Positions 1 through 11,516 of a stretch of 64,000 nucleotides of DNA are shown in pieces. The translations under genes were made by a program, and so were the position numbers. A model generated the notes under the pieces. That model worked only from the letters and a program-made list of their open reading frames with translations. It made no database searches and was not told the origin of the DNA. Numbering within the stretch: the first letter of the stretch is position 1; each line of letters begins with the position of its first letter. The stretch is from Oscheius tipulae (lineage: Eukaryota; Nematoda; Chromadorea; Rhabditida; Rhabditidae). The stretch spans positions 6,386,001-6,450,000 of the forward strand of contig JASJZH010000004.1 in NCBI GenBank assembly GCA_037178975.1, given 5' to 3'.

Positions 1-623
1 ACTAGCCGGGACGATAATGAGCAGTCGACATTGCGTTGTCTTAGAGTGTTTTGCTCGGAAGTAAGTCATCAAATTGGGAAAAGCAGATAACCCGTCAAGT
101 ATTCAAGAGGTAACAGCAGCGTCGGCAAAATAATGGGATTGGACGAATGAGGAACTGAACGTGAACTAAGTGCCTTGTGATGACTCTTTGATACGTTAGA
201 CTGTAAAAGTATTTTACCTGTGGTTTCTATCGTTTTTGTTATTTCAGCAGATGCTAAGAAAGACCTATTGTTCTCGAAACTTTATTGAACGTGTTCAGTA
301 GGGAATGACTGAACCCTAAAATGAATTAGACGATCAGACGCTGACAAACAGACAGAGTTTAAAGGTCTGAGTCAGTGAGTATCAGGCTGATTACTGTAAT
401 GACATTTGCTCCAGTGATTGTAAGGCAAACTCATCGAAATGATTTTTCATTCATACTGAAGTAAAGATGAACAATTTGGTCTTTGCACATGTGCGGCTCC
501 ATCGAATAGAATGTTTTGCGCCCAATTTCTCAGGACTAACTTAATTTAACGGCTGATACTTGACGAATTAGTTGTTCCGTGTTTACATCCGCATCGAAGA
601 TATGTTTATTATCTATTGCACAT
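1..623. other. No gene seen
   Basis: I see no convincing coding exon, RNA gene or repeat here on either strand. The right edge carries TTTATT at 605-610, which is AATAAA on the minus strand and fits a poly(A) signal for the oxidoreductase gene ending at 624. Confidence 0.6.
605..610 (-). terminator. Poly(A) signal of the oxidoreductase gene
   Basis: A minus-strand AATAAA lies 14 nt past the stop codon of the flavin oxidoreductase. Position and sequence fit a cleavage/polyadenylation signal; no transcript evidence is available. Confidence 0.6.
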
Positions 624-2375
624 TCAGTAATCGAACACGGTCACATATTCGGGGACAGCACTGATCACGGTATTTTCGGCCGCCGCCTTCATTAGTTCTG
701 CTGTAAAAGCTGTCACGTATTTCTGAAAACTCTCAGCTTCTGCTTCCCTTGAGAAATCAGGAATGTCTTTGCATACTTCTCCATTGGCTTCTTTCAAGGA
801 CCTCTTGCCCATCAGAGCCATTTGAGCGATAGAAGCCATGAGAGTCAGCCCGAAATTGTTCTGATCGAGACGGTCAGCCACTGATCCACTAGCTGTACCG
901 TCAAGAATCTTCTTCGGAAGGTCAGGTTCGGCGGCGATTGGTCTAGCCAGTCCGATACCGTCGGTCGAACCTTCCTTGATAGCGTTGGCCATGGCTGCAG
1001 CTGTTCTGAAGCCTCCAGTCACGTATACTACTGTGTTCTTGAAAACGGGACGGAGCTGAAATGTGTTTGTTGTGGAAAATAGTGTTTACTACCTGATCAG
1101 AGAACTCGAGGAAGAAGGCTTCGCGTTTCTTCGTTGATTCGCGAACATGTTGGAACGCAAGTCTCTCGTAATTGCCGCCACTGAGCTCAATGAAGTCGAA
1201 ACCCTTGTCCTGAAATCCAAATGTTGATATCGGGACACAAACAAATGCCATATTTTGAAATAACTGGTAACTTACATCGATGATTTGGGACATGATCTTG
1301 GCATCATCTAGACTGGCCTCGTTGTTCTGGAAGTCGTACGAGTTGAACTTCAGTCCTACTAAGAAGCCTGTCTCTTTCGGAATTTCTTTCCTAAAGTAGC
1401 CTGTTCAACTTCGAACTAGCCTGAAACTACCTAATACCATCATAAATCTCCGTGACGATAGTGAATCTCTTCTCAGCGCTTCCACCATATCTATCTGTCC
1501 GTTTGTTGATACTGGGGTCAGTGAATTGGGAGAGGAGGTAACCATGGGCTCCGTGGAGCTGAACACCATCGAAACCTGAAACAACCCTTTGGATACCATC
1601 CCGAAAATGTATTACCAGTCTCGTAGGCAACTTTAGAAGCATAGATGAACTTGTCGACAACTTCTTCCTTTATTCTCTCAAGAGGAATTGGAGTTGGCTT
1701 GGCAAAGACGCCAATAGAACTGTTCTTGATCTGAGCATCAGAGGAAGACCAGGGATTTGGATTGATATTGGCTGGGGTTTGACGGCCTCCCTAAACATTT
1801 TATGAGGAACCGTTCAAACACAAGGAAGAATTTCGTTTACTGTTTGAACAGCGAGTTTATCTTGAACGCTAGTTCTTTGACCAAAGTTCTACTTGAACTG
1901 GTGTCAATTTCAACTTTGGCGGAATAAATCAAGCACAAATGTTTAGTAAGACTTACATGAGAGATTTGAAGGATTCCCAAAGATCCCTTCGCCTTCATGA
2001 CCTTGGACAGACGCTTGAGCTGTTCCCTCAGCTCCTCTCCGTCGTTCTCCTTGCAAATAATAACGTTTCCAGCAGCCTCCAAGTGGTTCTGAATTTGCTA
2101 TCCTCCAGTCGGTGAATTTGCTAACTAACCGGGTCGACCATAACATTTCCACTGAGAATCATCCCGAACTCTCCGTGGGCCCACTTGTCGTAAATGTTTA
2201 TCAGTCTCTCGGTCGGGATTCCTCGCTTGCTGAGATCGGAATCCCATGTCGAGACTTTTTCGGTCATCGAGGCTTTCAGAAATACATTCTTCGCGGTAGT
2301 TCCATTGGGAAAGATGAGTCTCTTGCTGAGAATGGAAGGGTCAACAGCGTCACCAGAAATACGAGCAGAAACCAT
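624..2375 (-). CDS. NADH:flavin oxidoreductase, old yellow enzyme family
   Basis: Seven coding exons (minus order): 2375-2130, 2088-1957, 1790-1616, 1575-1438, 1400-1276, 1209-1093 and 1055-624, giving 454 aa. The fold is the FMN-binding TIM barrel of bacterial-type NADH:flavin oxidoreductases. The diagnostic motif [11 protein letters not shown], followed by [17 protein letters not shown], is the substrate/FMN-binding segment with the paired histidines that contact the electrophilic substrate. The N-terminal half reads like the C. elegans F56D5.3 / F17A9.4 group (recalled from family knowledge). The predicted role is NAD(P)H-dependent reduction of enones or other electrophiles, probably cytosolic since no signal or membrane segment is seen. 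I chose MVSAR at 2375 because it matches the family N-terminus; an in-frame ATG lies 21 nt upstream. Intron 2-3 is long (166 nt), the others 37-66 nt. The physiological substrate cannot be deduced. Confidence 0.9.
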
Positions 2376-3049
2376 TGTAAAACTGAAAGTTTTCATAAGG
2401 AAATTCTTAAAATACTTTCAGTTTTTAAGAGGGAGAGCGCGGAAAAGAGTAACACCAACCGCAACACTCTTGGGGTGTATATGTACCCTTGTCGGCGTGC
2501 TTTTTGGTCGGAAAGATGACAATTGGTCGCGAAGGCAGACAGGGCAAAATTGTCATTCTCATCATCACCGAGGCCCTGTTTAATCCAGTTTAGGAAACTA
2601 TGCACTATTTCTCATTTTTTGAAACACCTTGATCGAATCTATGAAAATGTGTTAGCGAGAGTAATTGAAAAGTGAAACGTGCCAAAGAGCCACCGTGTGC
2701 TCACGGGCTCGGAGTTAGTCAAACAATACAAAGAGTTGTTAACGGGTAGTTGTAAGGGGGACCAGATCAGAGATCAGGAGCTGATGTAACAAAATGTGAG
2801 AACTTAATATTCACTCGAGATAAAAGCCCAGATGTCACGGTAGACTGACTGGAACATCACCTACCTGTCACGAGCCCATCAGTCACTTGTTCATGAAAAA
2901 AGTTGGCTGTATAATTACAAAGACAGCGTATAGCTAAACGGTATCCTATTTTGTTCTTTCATTGAAGCTTTTCTGCTTCTCAGGTTGCCAAAGGTTGCCA
3001 AAATAGAATCAGTCGAAAGAGTATTTACAAAACAATAGTTACAACCCAA
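2376..3049. other. Intergenic, nothing recognised
   Basis: Both flanking genes are on the minus strand, so this holds the 5' region of the oxidoreductase and the 3' region of the CHK gene. Short open frames on both strands around 2.1-2.6 kb overlap the oxidoreductase exon and look like its shadows. Confidence 0.6.
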
Positions 3050-4645
3050 TCAAGTATGAGATCGAATGATGTACTGAATGTCTTCTACGAGACTTGAGAT
3101 CTTCTTCAGCAGGAACAGTCTAGCTCCTTCGGGATCCTCACTCTCCCGACATCGCTCCTCACCATGGGCCCCTGTCAGCAGAGCCACCACGTATGCAGTG
3201 AGAGGGAAATACCGGTCACACGCCATGAGAACCTGTAAACAGGATGCTTTATCATCGATAGTTGTTTTCACCTGATTGCAAGTGAAAGGAATTGGCCGAG
3301 AGATTGACCAATGAGACTGGAACGACTGGCAATAGTGGGTCACGTAGTCGTTCAGATTGAGTCTTTCTTCGGGAGGCAGGACGTAGCAGAAGAGTCGAGA
3401 TAAGTCGTGTCCGATATTTCCAAAGTGTGATGTCTGAAGTATCTTTTATATGGAAAGGTAGATTTCACTCACCTGGAAGTCGATCAGACCATCAACATAA
3501 ACTTGCCCGTTCTTCTCAGAAAACAAAAAGTTTCCGAGCCAAGGATCTCCGTGACAGAGCAGACGTTCCATTCCAAAAGAAGAGGTTTGAACTTCACTAG
3601 TTACCTACCCAATACTTCGTCCATATGGTCTAATTCGGCATTAACGTGTCTTTGCGACAGATACTTGTAGCTTTTCTTCAAATGAGAAACTGTTCTCACA
3701 TGCCCTTGGCCCAAGAACTTTTCAGTTGCTTCCGTGAGAACTTGGTTATACTGAATCTTTCAAATTGTGGGCAAAATCCAGTACTTACATTGAGAATAAG
3801 TGGTCGGAAAATATCAGAAACGACACGTTCTGACAGCTGATCTTTCTCTGTTTCACTAAAGTACTGGGAACATGCGTGAAACTTTGCCAAAACGTCCAAA
3901 ATCTGAACAAATTGATTGGTCGAAAACAGTAGACAATACCTTGTAGACCAGACTTCTTTCGAGGTATTCGAATGGCTTGAGAGTCACCATCTTCTCGTGA
4001 AAGTCCATCAAGATATAGCCTCTTTGACTAAAGTTGACGGGTTTGGTGATATAGGCATGTGGACCGGGAAAGAGATCACGTCCGGACAACTTGTGGAAGA
4101 TTATGCATTCCGCATTGTGCATCTGATCATGGATTGTATCAAAATACAGTACTGCGATACCTGTTTCAAAAGACGCATCTTGTTAGCATCCTCAGTCTCT
4201 TCTGCCTTGAGCGCTTCGTTCAAAAGATTATTGTTTTTGTTTCGCAGGGACACTATCTGAACGGTCTTGCTCATTGCCAATCAAACAAACAGACCAACCT
4301 TGATTACCAGCTTCCCAATGGAAACAATTTGATCTCCCAATATACAGTTTTCATCGATATTTTCTATCACTCCAGTCCTTGCCACAAAGCCCTTTGTCTT
4401 TTGATCTGTTCAATTCGAAGTTCTCGTACCTTTCCATGAGCAATGTCGTTGGCAGCAGCTTTAGCTCCCAAACAAGCATTGGATCCGTACTGGATGACGA
4501 GATCCTGTTCGAGCTCCTTCCAAGTAAGATCAGTACCCAGAATATTCTTTCCTTCAGTGTCGTGAGTGCAGTCAGGATGAAGAAACATTGGCGGGAATGA
4601 GCCGTGAAATAGGAAGGGAGTGGCGCCTGACAGTTTGCAAAACAA
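3050..4645 (-). CDS. CHK kinase-like (DUF1679) protein
   Basis: Nine exons are modelled: 4645-4430, 4391-4299, 4256-4161, 4122-3940, 3902-3789, 3750-3609, 3591-3473, 3433-3272 and 3232-3050 (435 aa). This is the nematode CHK/DUF1679 branch of choline-kinase/APH-like enzymes. LCHGDPWLGNFLF matches the Brenner catalytic motif (HGD...N) and GLIDFQTSHFGNIGHDLSRL matches the metal-binding segment (DFQ...D). The N-terminal stretch (FLHPDCTHD, ILGTDLTWKELE) fits the family opening. The family is homologous to small-molecule phosphotransferases, but the substrate of the nematode members is mostly unknown; roles in ecdysteroid or choline phosphorylation are only family-based guesses. Exon 6 to exon 7 joins perfectly in frame only if the 17 nt at 3592-3608 are removed; that is far below the other introns, so it may be a micro-intron or a disabling insertion. 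If it is not spliced, the protein stops (TAG) just before the catalytic motif. Confidence 0.8.
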
Positions 4646-5505
4646 CTCGCTATGGGAGAGAGAAAAAGGGAAACATAACGTCAGAAAAACAGAGGTCAGT
4701 GGAGAAGATTAGAGATTGGAGAGAGTGACCAGAACTGCCAGATGTTATGCGGACTAAAGATCATCGAACCTTGGAACGTAAACAGTTTCGGGTTTGCGAT
4801 TCTTTGATCACTAGTAGACTCACCGAAACTTACCATCTGGCTGTCGTGATTGTATATCTATCCGGAACGAATGGAAGTAAGCGACGAGCTCTCCGAAGTG
4901 CAATTGTCGGAATAACTATTGACAAAGAGTTATAGTGTGTGGATAACCCTTGACCTGAAACTTTCTGTACAAGAAGCAAGAGTCCACTGGCGATGGCTCT
5001 TCTGCTACCGCATGGTTCCTCGTCTGGTCTACCAAGTTGTGCTTCTACTGTGACCAGTGTCAACTACTTTCTCTACAACTACATTTGCTTCTGTGCCTTT
5101 GAACAAGCTGCTGTCTTCTGTAAGTCTTTGATTTTTTGACGCTTCGTGGATGTATTTTAGTAGCAACAGAACTCTTGTTACGGATTTTTCCACCCAAAGA
5201 GATGATTCCTGTCCGATTCCCGATGGTCCCGAGCTCTTCCTAACGGGTGTTCGTCACCGGCAGCCGGTGTTTCTCTTGTTTGCCGTCTTCCCCCGAGGCG
5301 TGGACCAACCGAGAGTGTAAAGTCGCCCAAGCCGCCTCCACCTCAATATCCGCGCGAACCTCCGGAGCAGAGTCATCCGCACCCAGACCTTTGGAATCAC
5401 TCATAGCCTTTTTCATTTGTGGTTTTGTACCGAGACCTCTGGCCGTACTATCCCTCTGCATCTCTTTTTGTTTCTTATGATTTCACTTATGGACAGTTCA
5501 GACAA
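4646..5505. other. Divergent intergenic region
   Basis: The CHK gene (minus) and the LIM gene (plus) start from this interval, so it should carry both promoters. I see no clear TATA box or element. A small spliced plus-strand frame inside it is listed separately. Confidence 0.5.
4993..5243 (+). CDS. Possible small two-exon ORF, unassigned
   Basis: ATG at 4993 opens an exon ending at 5119 before a consensus GTAAGT donor; the acceptor TTTTAG precedes 5161 and the frame stops at 5243, giving 69 aa. It is cysteine- and serine-containing, with YFLYNYICFCAFEQAAVF in the middle. I recognise no family. It could be a small gene, an upstream exon set of the LIM gene's 5' UTR, or chance: the strong splice sites are the only support. 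Confidence 0.22.
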
Positions 5506-8500
5506 ATGGCTGAAGAAGAGGATCCATATGCAGTCTCGTCTGATTCCGAGGACGAGGACAAGCGCAAGCCACCGCCGAAGATTCAGATTGAAGGACGATC
5601 CAACGCCGACATCAATCAACTGGTAAGTCTCCCTTTTGCTTAATTCAAAACTAGTTGAAACCCATAGTTATTTTCAAATGTGTAGAGACTAAAAAGAGCC
5701 TCGACTGGCCAGTAGTTGCCAGCTGCTATGCGTAAACGTTCGAGTCCAGTTGGGCAGCTGCCGGTCTCAGTGTGATCGGGGAATTGATCCGAGGGAGCTA
5801 ATTGGTTACAGACAGTAAACAGAGGCCATTTTCAGAAGGACGCTATCATCGAGGTGAGTGCTCTAGCACCATGAAAAAGCACACTTTCTATTTACCTGTA
5901 CTTCTTTCTCTATTCCCATGCACTTTTCGTTTGCTCTAATACATGAAAATATAATATTTTCCAGAAAACTGCTCTGACGGAGAACAAGGAGGTGACGAAG
6001 GATGAGACCAGAAAAGAGGAGCTGGAACAGCTCAAGCAGGGAAGAGACACGAAAAAGATGAAGCAGGTTGGTCATAGTATATTTCGGGCCATCAGATGAT
6101 TTACACGCTGTGATTAAGCAGTGCCCTTACTCAGAGCCCAGCCCTTTTCACAATTTTGTCTCTCAATTTCAGCTGTCAGTCTTATGATTTTCTAACTTTT
6201 TGAAAGAGCTCTCTTGAATTGTTGGTCTTTCCATTACACTGTCAACTCTGTTGAAATCATTTCAAGAGCACCACATCCCACGCAAGCTAAATGTTTACTA
6301 ATACTGACCATTCCTCTGTAATATCACTTTTGCACGGTAAGGCAGACATCTGAAAAAGTAACAAAAGTCCTCGACTGGCATGATTAGACACGATCGTGTT
6401 CCCAGAACGATTAGCAGGAAGAGAGGAGACTGCGCGACATAACGACTCTCACATATCCACATACTCACTGTTTCCTATTGTTCGCAATATCTTTTGCAGG
6501 ATTTCGAATCGGGAGCCGTCTTAGCCTCAAAGACAGAAGAGGAGTTGAACGAGGCGAAAGCTGCTTTGGCCGAAGAGCGACAGAAATTGACCGAGATCGG
6601 AAAGGTAGAGTTCAAACTGTACACTTTTATAAGGGAGAATCTAGGAAAAGTACAGCAAGTTCAAGGACAAGTTCGAGAAAATTGACGATACCTTGGCAGA
6701 AAACCTGGAAGATCGTTTGAAGAGAATGGAGCGCGAAATCAGTGGACTTGGAAAGGAAACGCTGGCCAGTGCCAAGGAAAAGTTCGTTGAGTTAAAGGAA
6801 CAAACACAACTAATAAATCGAAGGTTCGAGAAAGGGGAAGGAGACGTCCAGGTTGAGAAGACACAGGTCGAGATCGAACGGAGTGCCGATTTGAAGAAGA
6901 TGAAAGCCGCTTTCACAAGGGTGAATCAAAGTTTTCGACTCTATCCACTCGAACATGTGTTTGTTTGGCTAACCCGCTAATTTATTCATGACTTTGAATG
7001 ATCTCACATTTGAAAACCCTCTATTTATATTTCAAACAACGTTTCTCTTACAGCCCGAGATGACAGCCGATGAAGCTCCGAAAGAGTGTGCCGTCTGCGG
7101 AAAGGTTGTCTACCCCGTGGAACGAGTCTTCGCCAACAAGCAACTTTACCACGTCCAATGTTTCAAATGCCACAAGTGTGGGAAGAAACTACTGTGAGTT
7201 TTCTTTTAAAACTCGTCAAAAAACATAATCAGGCCGACCAACTACAACTCGTACGAAAGCAAACTGCTGTGCAAGGTCCATATGTTGGAAGTCTTCCATC
7301 CGGAAATCGCCCGATCCATGGACCCTGCCAATACAGAAGGTGGGAAACGGGTTGGCAAAGAGCAGAGCAAGCTGTTGATGAACCACGACCTTCTTCTAAT
7401 CTCGAGAGTGCACAAACAGAACGCAGCGCGTGGGCCCCCGGACTGACCGGCTTGTCGACGGGATTATAACAAATGAGGCGTTGAACTGGAGTCGAGCGGA
7501 TTGATTACATTCAAAAAGTGATCCGGGCACTTTTTGTCCTGATCTCGGAGAGCGATGCAACGCTGTGTGCAAACTTTCTCGACTGCCAGGACACCTGTGT
7601 TTTTACTCGAAATCCGATCCGTAGGAAGAGAACGCTAGTGGCAACTAATATGAGAACCGTTATCCAAATCTTTGCGAGTTTGGTTGAAGCGAAAAACCTT
7701 CAATCACCAAAGTATCTGTACCAAAACAACATCTCATTTCCAGAAGATGAGCGGGCAGTCAGTGACGATGATGAGTTCGCCGTCTCGAGCAAGCCGAAAC
7801 ATCTTCAGGGAGTTGTAAAGTGTAAGTTATTTTCCCTAGGCCGCGCGTTGTGAAATCCGTACAATCAGTGTCCCAGGTGCGAGAGGAACAGCTTTTTGTG
7901 TCTCCGACTCCACAACAACGACCTTAGTGTAAAGTATATTCAAATTGGCACTTTCGCCCTAGAGAGTCCCAGCTTTGCCCAACGCGATCTCACCCCCGAA
8001 TGTTGATGATTGGGGATTGTTTACGCATTTGCGTGGGCGGCCTCCCCGACTGCGCGCCTTATCTAATAGGAGAAGACCTCCTTTCTCTGCATTACGGCTA
8101 TTGTCTTCTTGCTACCAGCTGACAGTGCCATGGTTTCAGCTGGAGCCACGGCAGTGGCCGAGGAGCTGGCACAGATCAAGAGTCTCAAGGACAAGAAGGG
8201 TGATTTCGAGAGCTCGATCAAGGATGCCTCGAATGTGGAGAAGAGAACCAAGGTACTCACTCTCTCGTTTTCTAGTAGATGTCTCATTAAGATCGAGGAC
8301 GAGCTGCTCCAGGCTGGACGTGTCAAAGCCAATAAGGAACGGTCAGTAATTGTGTTGATCAGCTTGACATCTGTCTTTAGATTCGTTTCGGGTGCTGCCC
8401 TAGAGCATGAAGACGACGAAGAGGCTGGCGAACGTGATCCTAACATTATCAGAGAGGAGAGAAAGAAGAAGGAGGCTCTTCATTTCGAACAGGTAACGTT

Positions 8501-11500
8501 CGTTCTTTGCAAACTCATATTCACTCGTAGATCGGAAACATCAAGGAGAAATGGCAGACCGGAGAAGTCGAGACGGCCGAACAAAAGGAGGCAGCTGAAA
8601 GGAAGGAACTCGAAGCCCTCAAGGTACTTTTACGAAGATTCCTCTCGCTTCCGACTCTTGCCAAAGATCTAATCGTGACCCGAAAAAAAATTATCGCTGT
8701 CTCTGATCGACCACTTTCAGGGAGGACCGACTGTGAAGGAGAGATTCCAAGAGCGGAAAGAAGCCGAGCCCGTGGTCGAGAGAAAGTGGGACAGAAACGA
8801 ACTCGACACCTCAGGTACCCCTTTTGATAGCTTCCTTGCTTCCAACTGGACTATACGTGACTCACTGCCAGCACGCGAGCCATTTTTGTTTTGTCTTTCG
8901 CACAATGAATCCACCGGAAAAATTCGTTTAGAGGAGGACGCTGTGCGGGCTTTGTTAGCGTATATTCGACGGAAGTACATTTCAGAACAGTTTTACAGTG
9001 ACAACTCGAGTATTCCCAGCTACAAACTTATCTAAATATCCTCTTTTAGCCGCTGCCGAGGCCAGGAAATCATTTATGGAGGGAGCAGCCTACACATCCG
9101 GACCGGTGGAGAAGTCTGCTGGCGATCTTGAAGACCTCAAGTTCGGACGTAAGCTTAGCTGGCTAAGAACAAAAAGCATTCGTTTAGAGCTGAAAGGTTT
9201 CAAGGAACGTTTTGAGAAGGGAGAATCCGAAGTGGAGGTCCAGAAGACGGCTGTGGAGGTGGCTGATGTCCAGCTCGGAAACATCAAGGCAGCTTTTGAG
9301 AAGGTGGGTTTTGATCAAGAGCAAAGAACTTTTTTTTTTTAATAATTGGTTACAATATCTTTTTGACAATGAGAATACCCTGTCAGTAACAACTGTTGAA
9401 GTGGTCCAGCCATTGTTCTTTCAATGCTAAGACCAATGAATGAATCGGGTTGGCCATTAGTAACGAAAGCGGTTAGCAACAGATGTTGTGACTGGTCATA
9501 CTCACTCCCACTCAACAGTTGTTCTCGCTGTCCTTCAAAATCCTGACTCATAAATTCTCACTTGCCCTCAATCATCTCGAAACTTCAGCCAGAGGAAGAG
9601 ATGACTCCTGAAGAACGTGCGGCTCAAAAGAAGAAAGAGATTGAAGCAGAGTTCCTTCGTTTCAAATTGGCCAGACGGGCTGCTGCTGAACGTGTCAAGC
9701 AACAAGAGGAGCAAGGAGAGGTTCCAGTGGTCACAGCTGGAGGAGAAGGAGCTGATGTCGGCTCGATCAAAGACCGATTTGACAAGGGAGAAGCCTTCAG
9801 GGGATCCGAACAAGATGGTATGAATTTCTGATGGAAAAGAGCAAGGATTGTTTTCAGAGAAGAAACTGGATGTCGAGTTTAAGATTGCCGGAAAGGCCAG
9901 AGAAAAGTTCCAACAGATTGATGCTTCGGGAGCCACTCCCGTCATGCCTGGACAGAATAAGAAGTCCGAGCCTAGCAAATGGGACAAGAAAGATGACAAA
10001 CCGATCGGAGAGATTGTCAATCGACGAGAGATCGTGTCCAACGAACCCGAAGAGGAAGAAGAATTCGATGTCAAGAACTTGATGAACAAGTTCAAGAGCA
10101 TTGGAGAAGGAGCTGCTTCTTCTGCTGTGAATTCCGAACAGAGAGCCGAGTTGGAGGCTCTGAAGAAGGAGCACAAGAACTTTAAGCAGAGGTTCGAGCA
10201 GGCTGGTGATGATTCAGATCTAGCAGAGGAGAGGAGAAAACAGATGCAGGAAGAGTTTGAGCGACTCAAAAGTCAGTTCTTTTGGTTTACTTGTTTCAAA
10301 AACTGTCTTCAGAGGAACGAGAAGAGGCTCAGAAGAGGCTGGAAGAGGAACGAGCTCAGGAGGAGGGTGACAGACCAACTGAGAAGGAGGAGCTCAACAT
10401 TAAGGTGAGTCTATTGTTTTCTTTTATGGAATAAAGCTCGTTCAGGCTGATCACGCGAGCAAGATGGCACAGAAATGGGAGAAGCTCCAGGCGAAAGAGG
10501 CCAAGAAGGCAGAGAAGGGCCGAATGCCGGAAAAAAAGACGGTGACTGTGAGTCTCTTCTCCTCTCTTTTTCACTGTCTTCCCCGCAGTAGTCGCTCAGA
10601 AAATGGTTCCAGTTGACGGCCTTACTAGTGCTAGCCATCGTAGCCATCTATCTCGCCTCGGTCGCACACGTTAGACACTAACACGTCCCGCTTGCTAACC
10701 GTCTCCTTTCGCACTTTGCAAACCATCATTATCGTAGTCTTTATTCAGTAGGTGACCATTTCAACCCGTTGTTATTTGCAGGATCAGTGATGTGATGACA
10801 AGACTGCTCACTCAAAATCTACACGTGAAAACTCACATTTTTCCGTATCTGTGTAGCCTGCAAAATTTGTCTTAAATAAATTGTGGAATCGCAAAGAGTT
10901 CTTCTTCGGTCACGAACGAAGAGTGCTGTGGTTCTCACAATCAGTTTTAGTCCCTTAACAGCACTCTCTAGCAAGTTATCACTAACAGTGTGCCAACTAC
11001 CCCAGCATGGTTTGTTTCAGAAGTTTGTGATGAAGCCGCAGCCAAAATGTGACATCTGTACCAATTCTGTCTACGTCGCCGAACAGTTCCAATGCTTTGG
11101 AATCCTGTACCATGTCAAGTGCTTCAGGTGCTCCTTCTGCAAGCAGGCTCTCAGGTGGGTCCAAGTTTAAATACGCAGCATTTTTTATCCGTTTCTTTAC
11201 GATGGTCAGTTTCGACCAGATACTGTAATGCTCCGTTTTTCGTTGCATAGCACTTATACGATAAAATTAAAATATGAAGAAAAAACTAACGATGAAAATA
11301 TTCAAAAATGATTACGAAGATGAGTGCTATCATTCCAAAATATACACTTCTCGGACTACAACTTCGTTTTTCAGGGTAGAGAAGGTTCATCGCAACCGAG
11401 AAGGTCAACTTTTCTGCCCCGTTCACTACAAATTAGCCGAAGCCAACGGTGGAAAGATTGCTCTTCAACTGGAAGAGAACAACAATGAGACGGTTCTTGT

Positions 11501-11516
11501 CCGATCACAAGCATAA
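5506..11516 (+). CDS. LIM-domain, coiled-coil cytoskeletal protein (long form)
   Basis: Twenty-one exons: 5506-5622, 5836-5853, 5965-6066, 6500-6604, 6660-6920, 7054-7193, 7233-7339, 7744-7821, 8140-8252, 8292-8341, 8381-8492, 8531-8623, 8721-8814, 9050-9148, 9188-9303, 9589-9817, 9858-10271, 10313-10404, 10446-10547, 11021-11154 and 11375-11516 (905 aa). An acidic start (MAEEEDPYAVSSDSEDED) leads into charged coiled coil, then LIM 1 (CAVCGKVVYPVERVFANKQ onward), a long Glu/Lys-rich region, and LIM 2 at the C-terminus (CDICTNSVYVAEQF onward). A motif resembling RFEKGE..V...KT.VE......KAAF occurs before LIM 1 and again at 9188-9303, so the rod is built from diverged repeats. LIM pairs plus charged rods are typical of actin or adhesion scaffolds; an EPLIN- or Xin-like role is inference, and I give no orthologue. 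Alternative ends are listed separately. Confidence 0.85.
7233..7446 (+). CDS. Alternative short end of the LIM gene (intron retained)
   Basis: If the 404-nt intron starting at 7340 is not spliced, the reading frame continues past LIM 1 for 35 codons (GGKRVGKEQSKLLMNHD onward) to a TGA at 7444-7446. That would make a single-LIM protein with a short basic tail, like CRIP/MLP-size LIM proteins, with the N-terminal coiled coil still attached. The donor GTGGGA is weaker than its neighbours, which makes read-through plausible. No transcript evidence is available. Confidence 0.35.
10592..10681 (+). CDS. Alternative 3' exon: membrane tail anchor of the LIM gene
   Basis: Exon 19 ends at 10547 in phase 0 before a perfect GTGAGT. 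Forty nt later CCCCGCAGTAG offers two acceptors 3 nt apart. Using the first makes the next codon TAG (immediate stop); using the second opens SLRKWFQLTALLVLAIV followed by AIYLASVAHVRH and a stop. This is about 20 hydrophobic residues flanked by basic ones and a six-residue tail: a textbook tail-anchor layout. It replaces LIM 2. An AATAAA near 10875 could serve this isoform. The hydrophobic frame is visible; its use is inference. Confidence 0.5.
   Translation, partial: SLRKWFQLTALLVLAIVAIYLASVAHVRH

Noticed and set aside
5690-5790. Possible tRNA in a LIM-gene intron (GTTCGAGTCC)
   Set aside because: Only a B-box-like core; no cloverleaf could be drawn.
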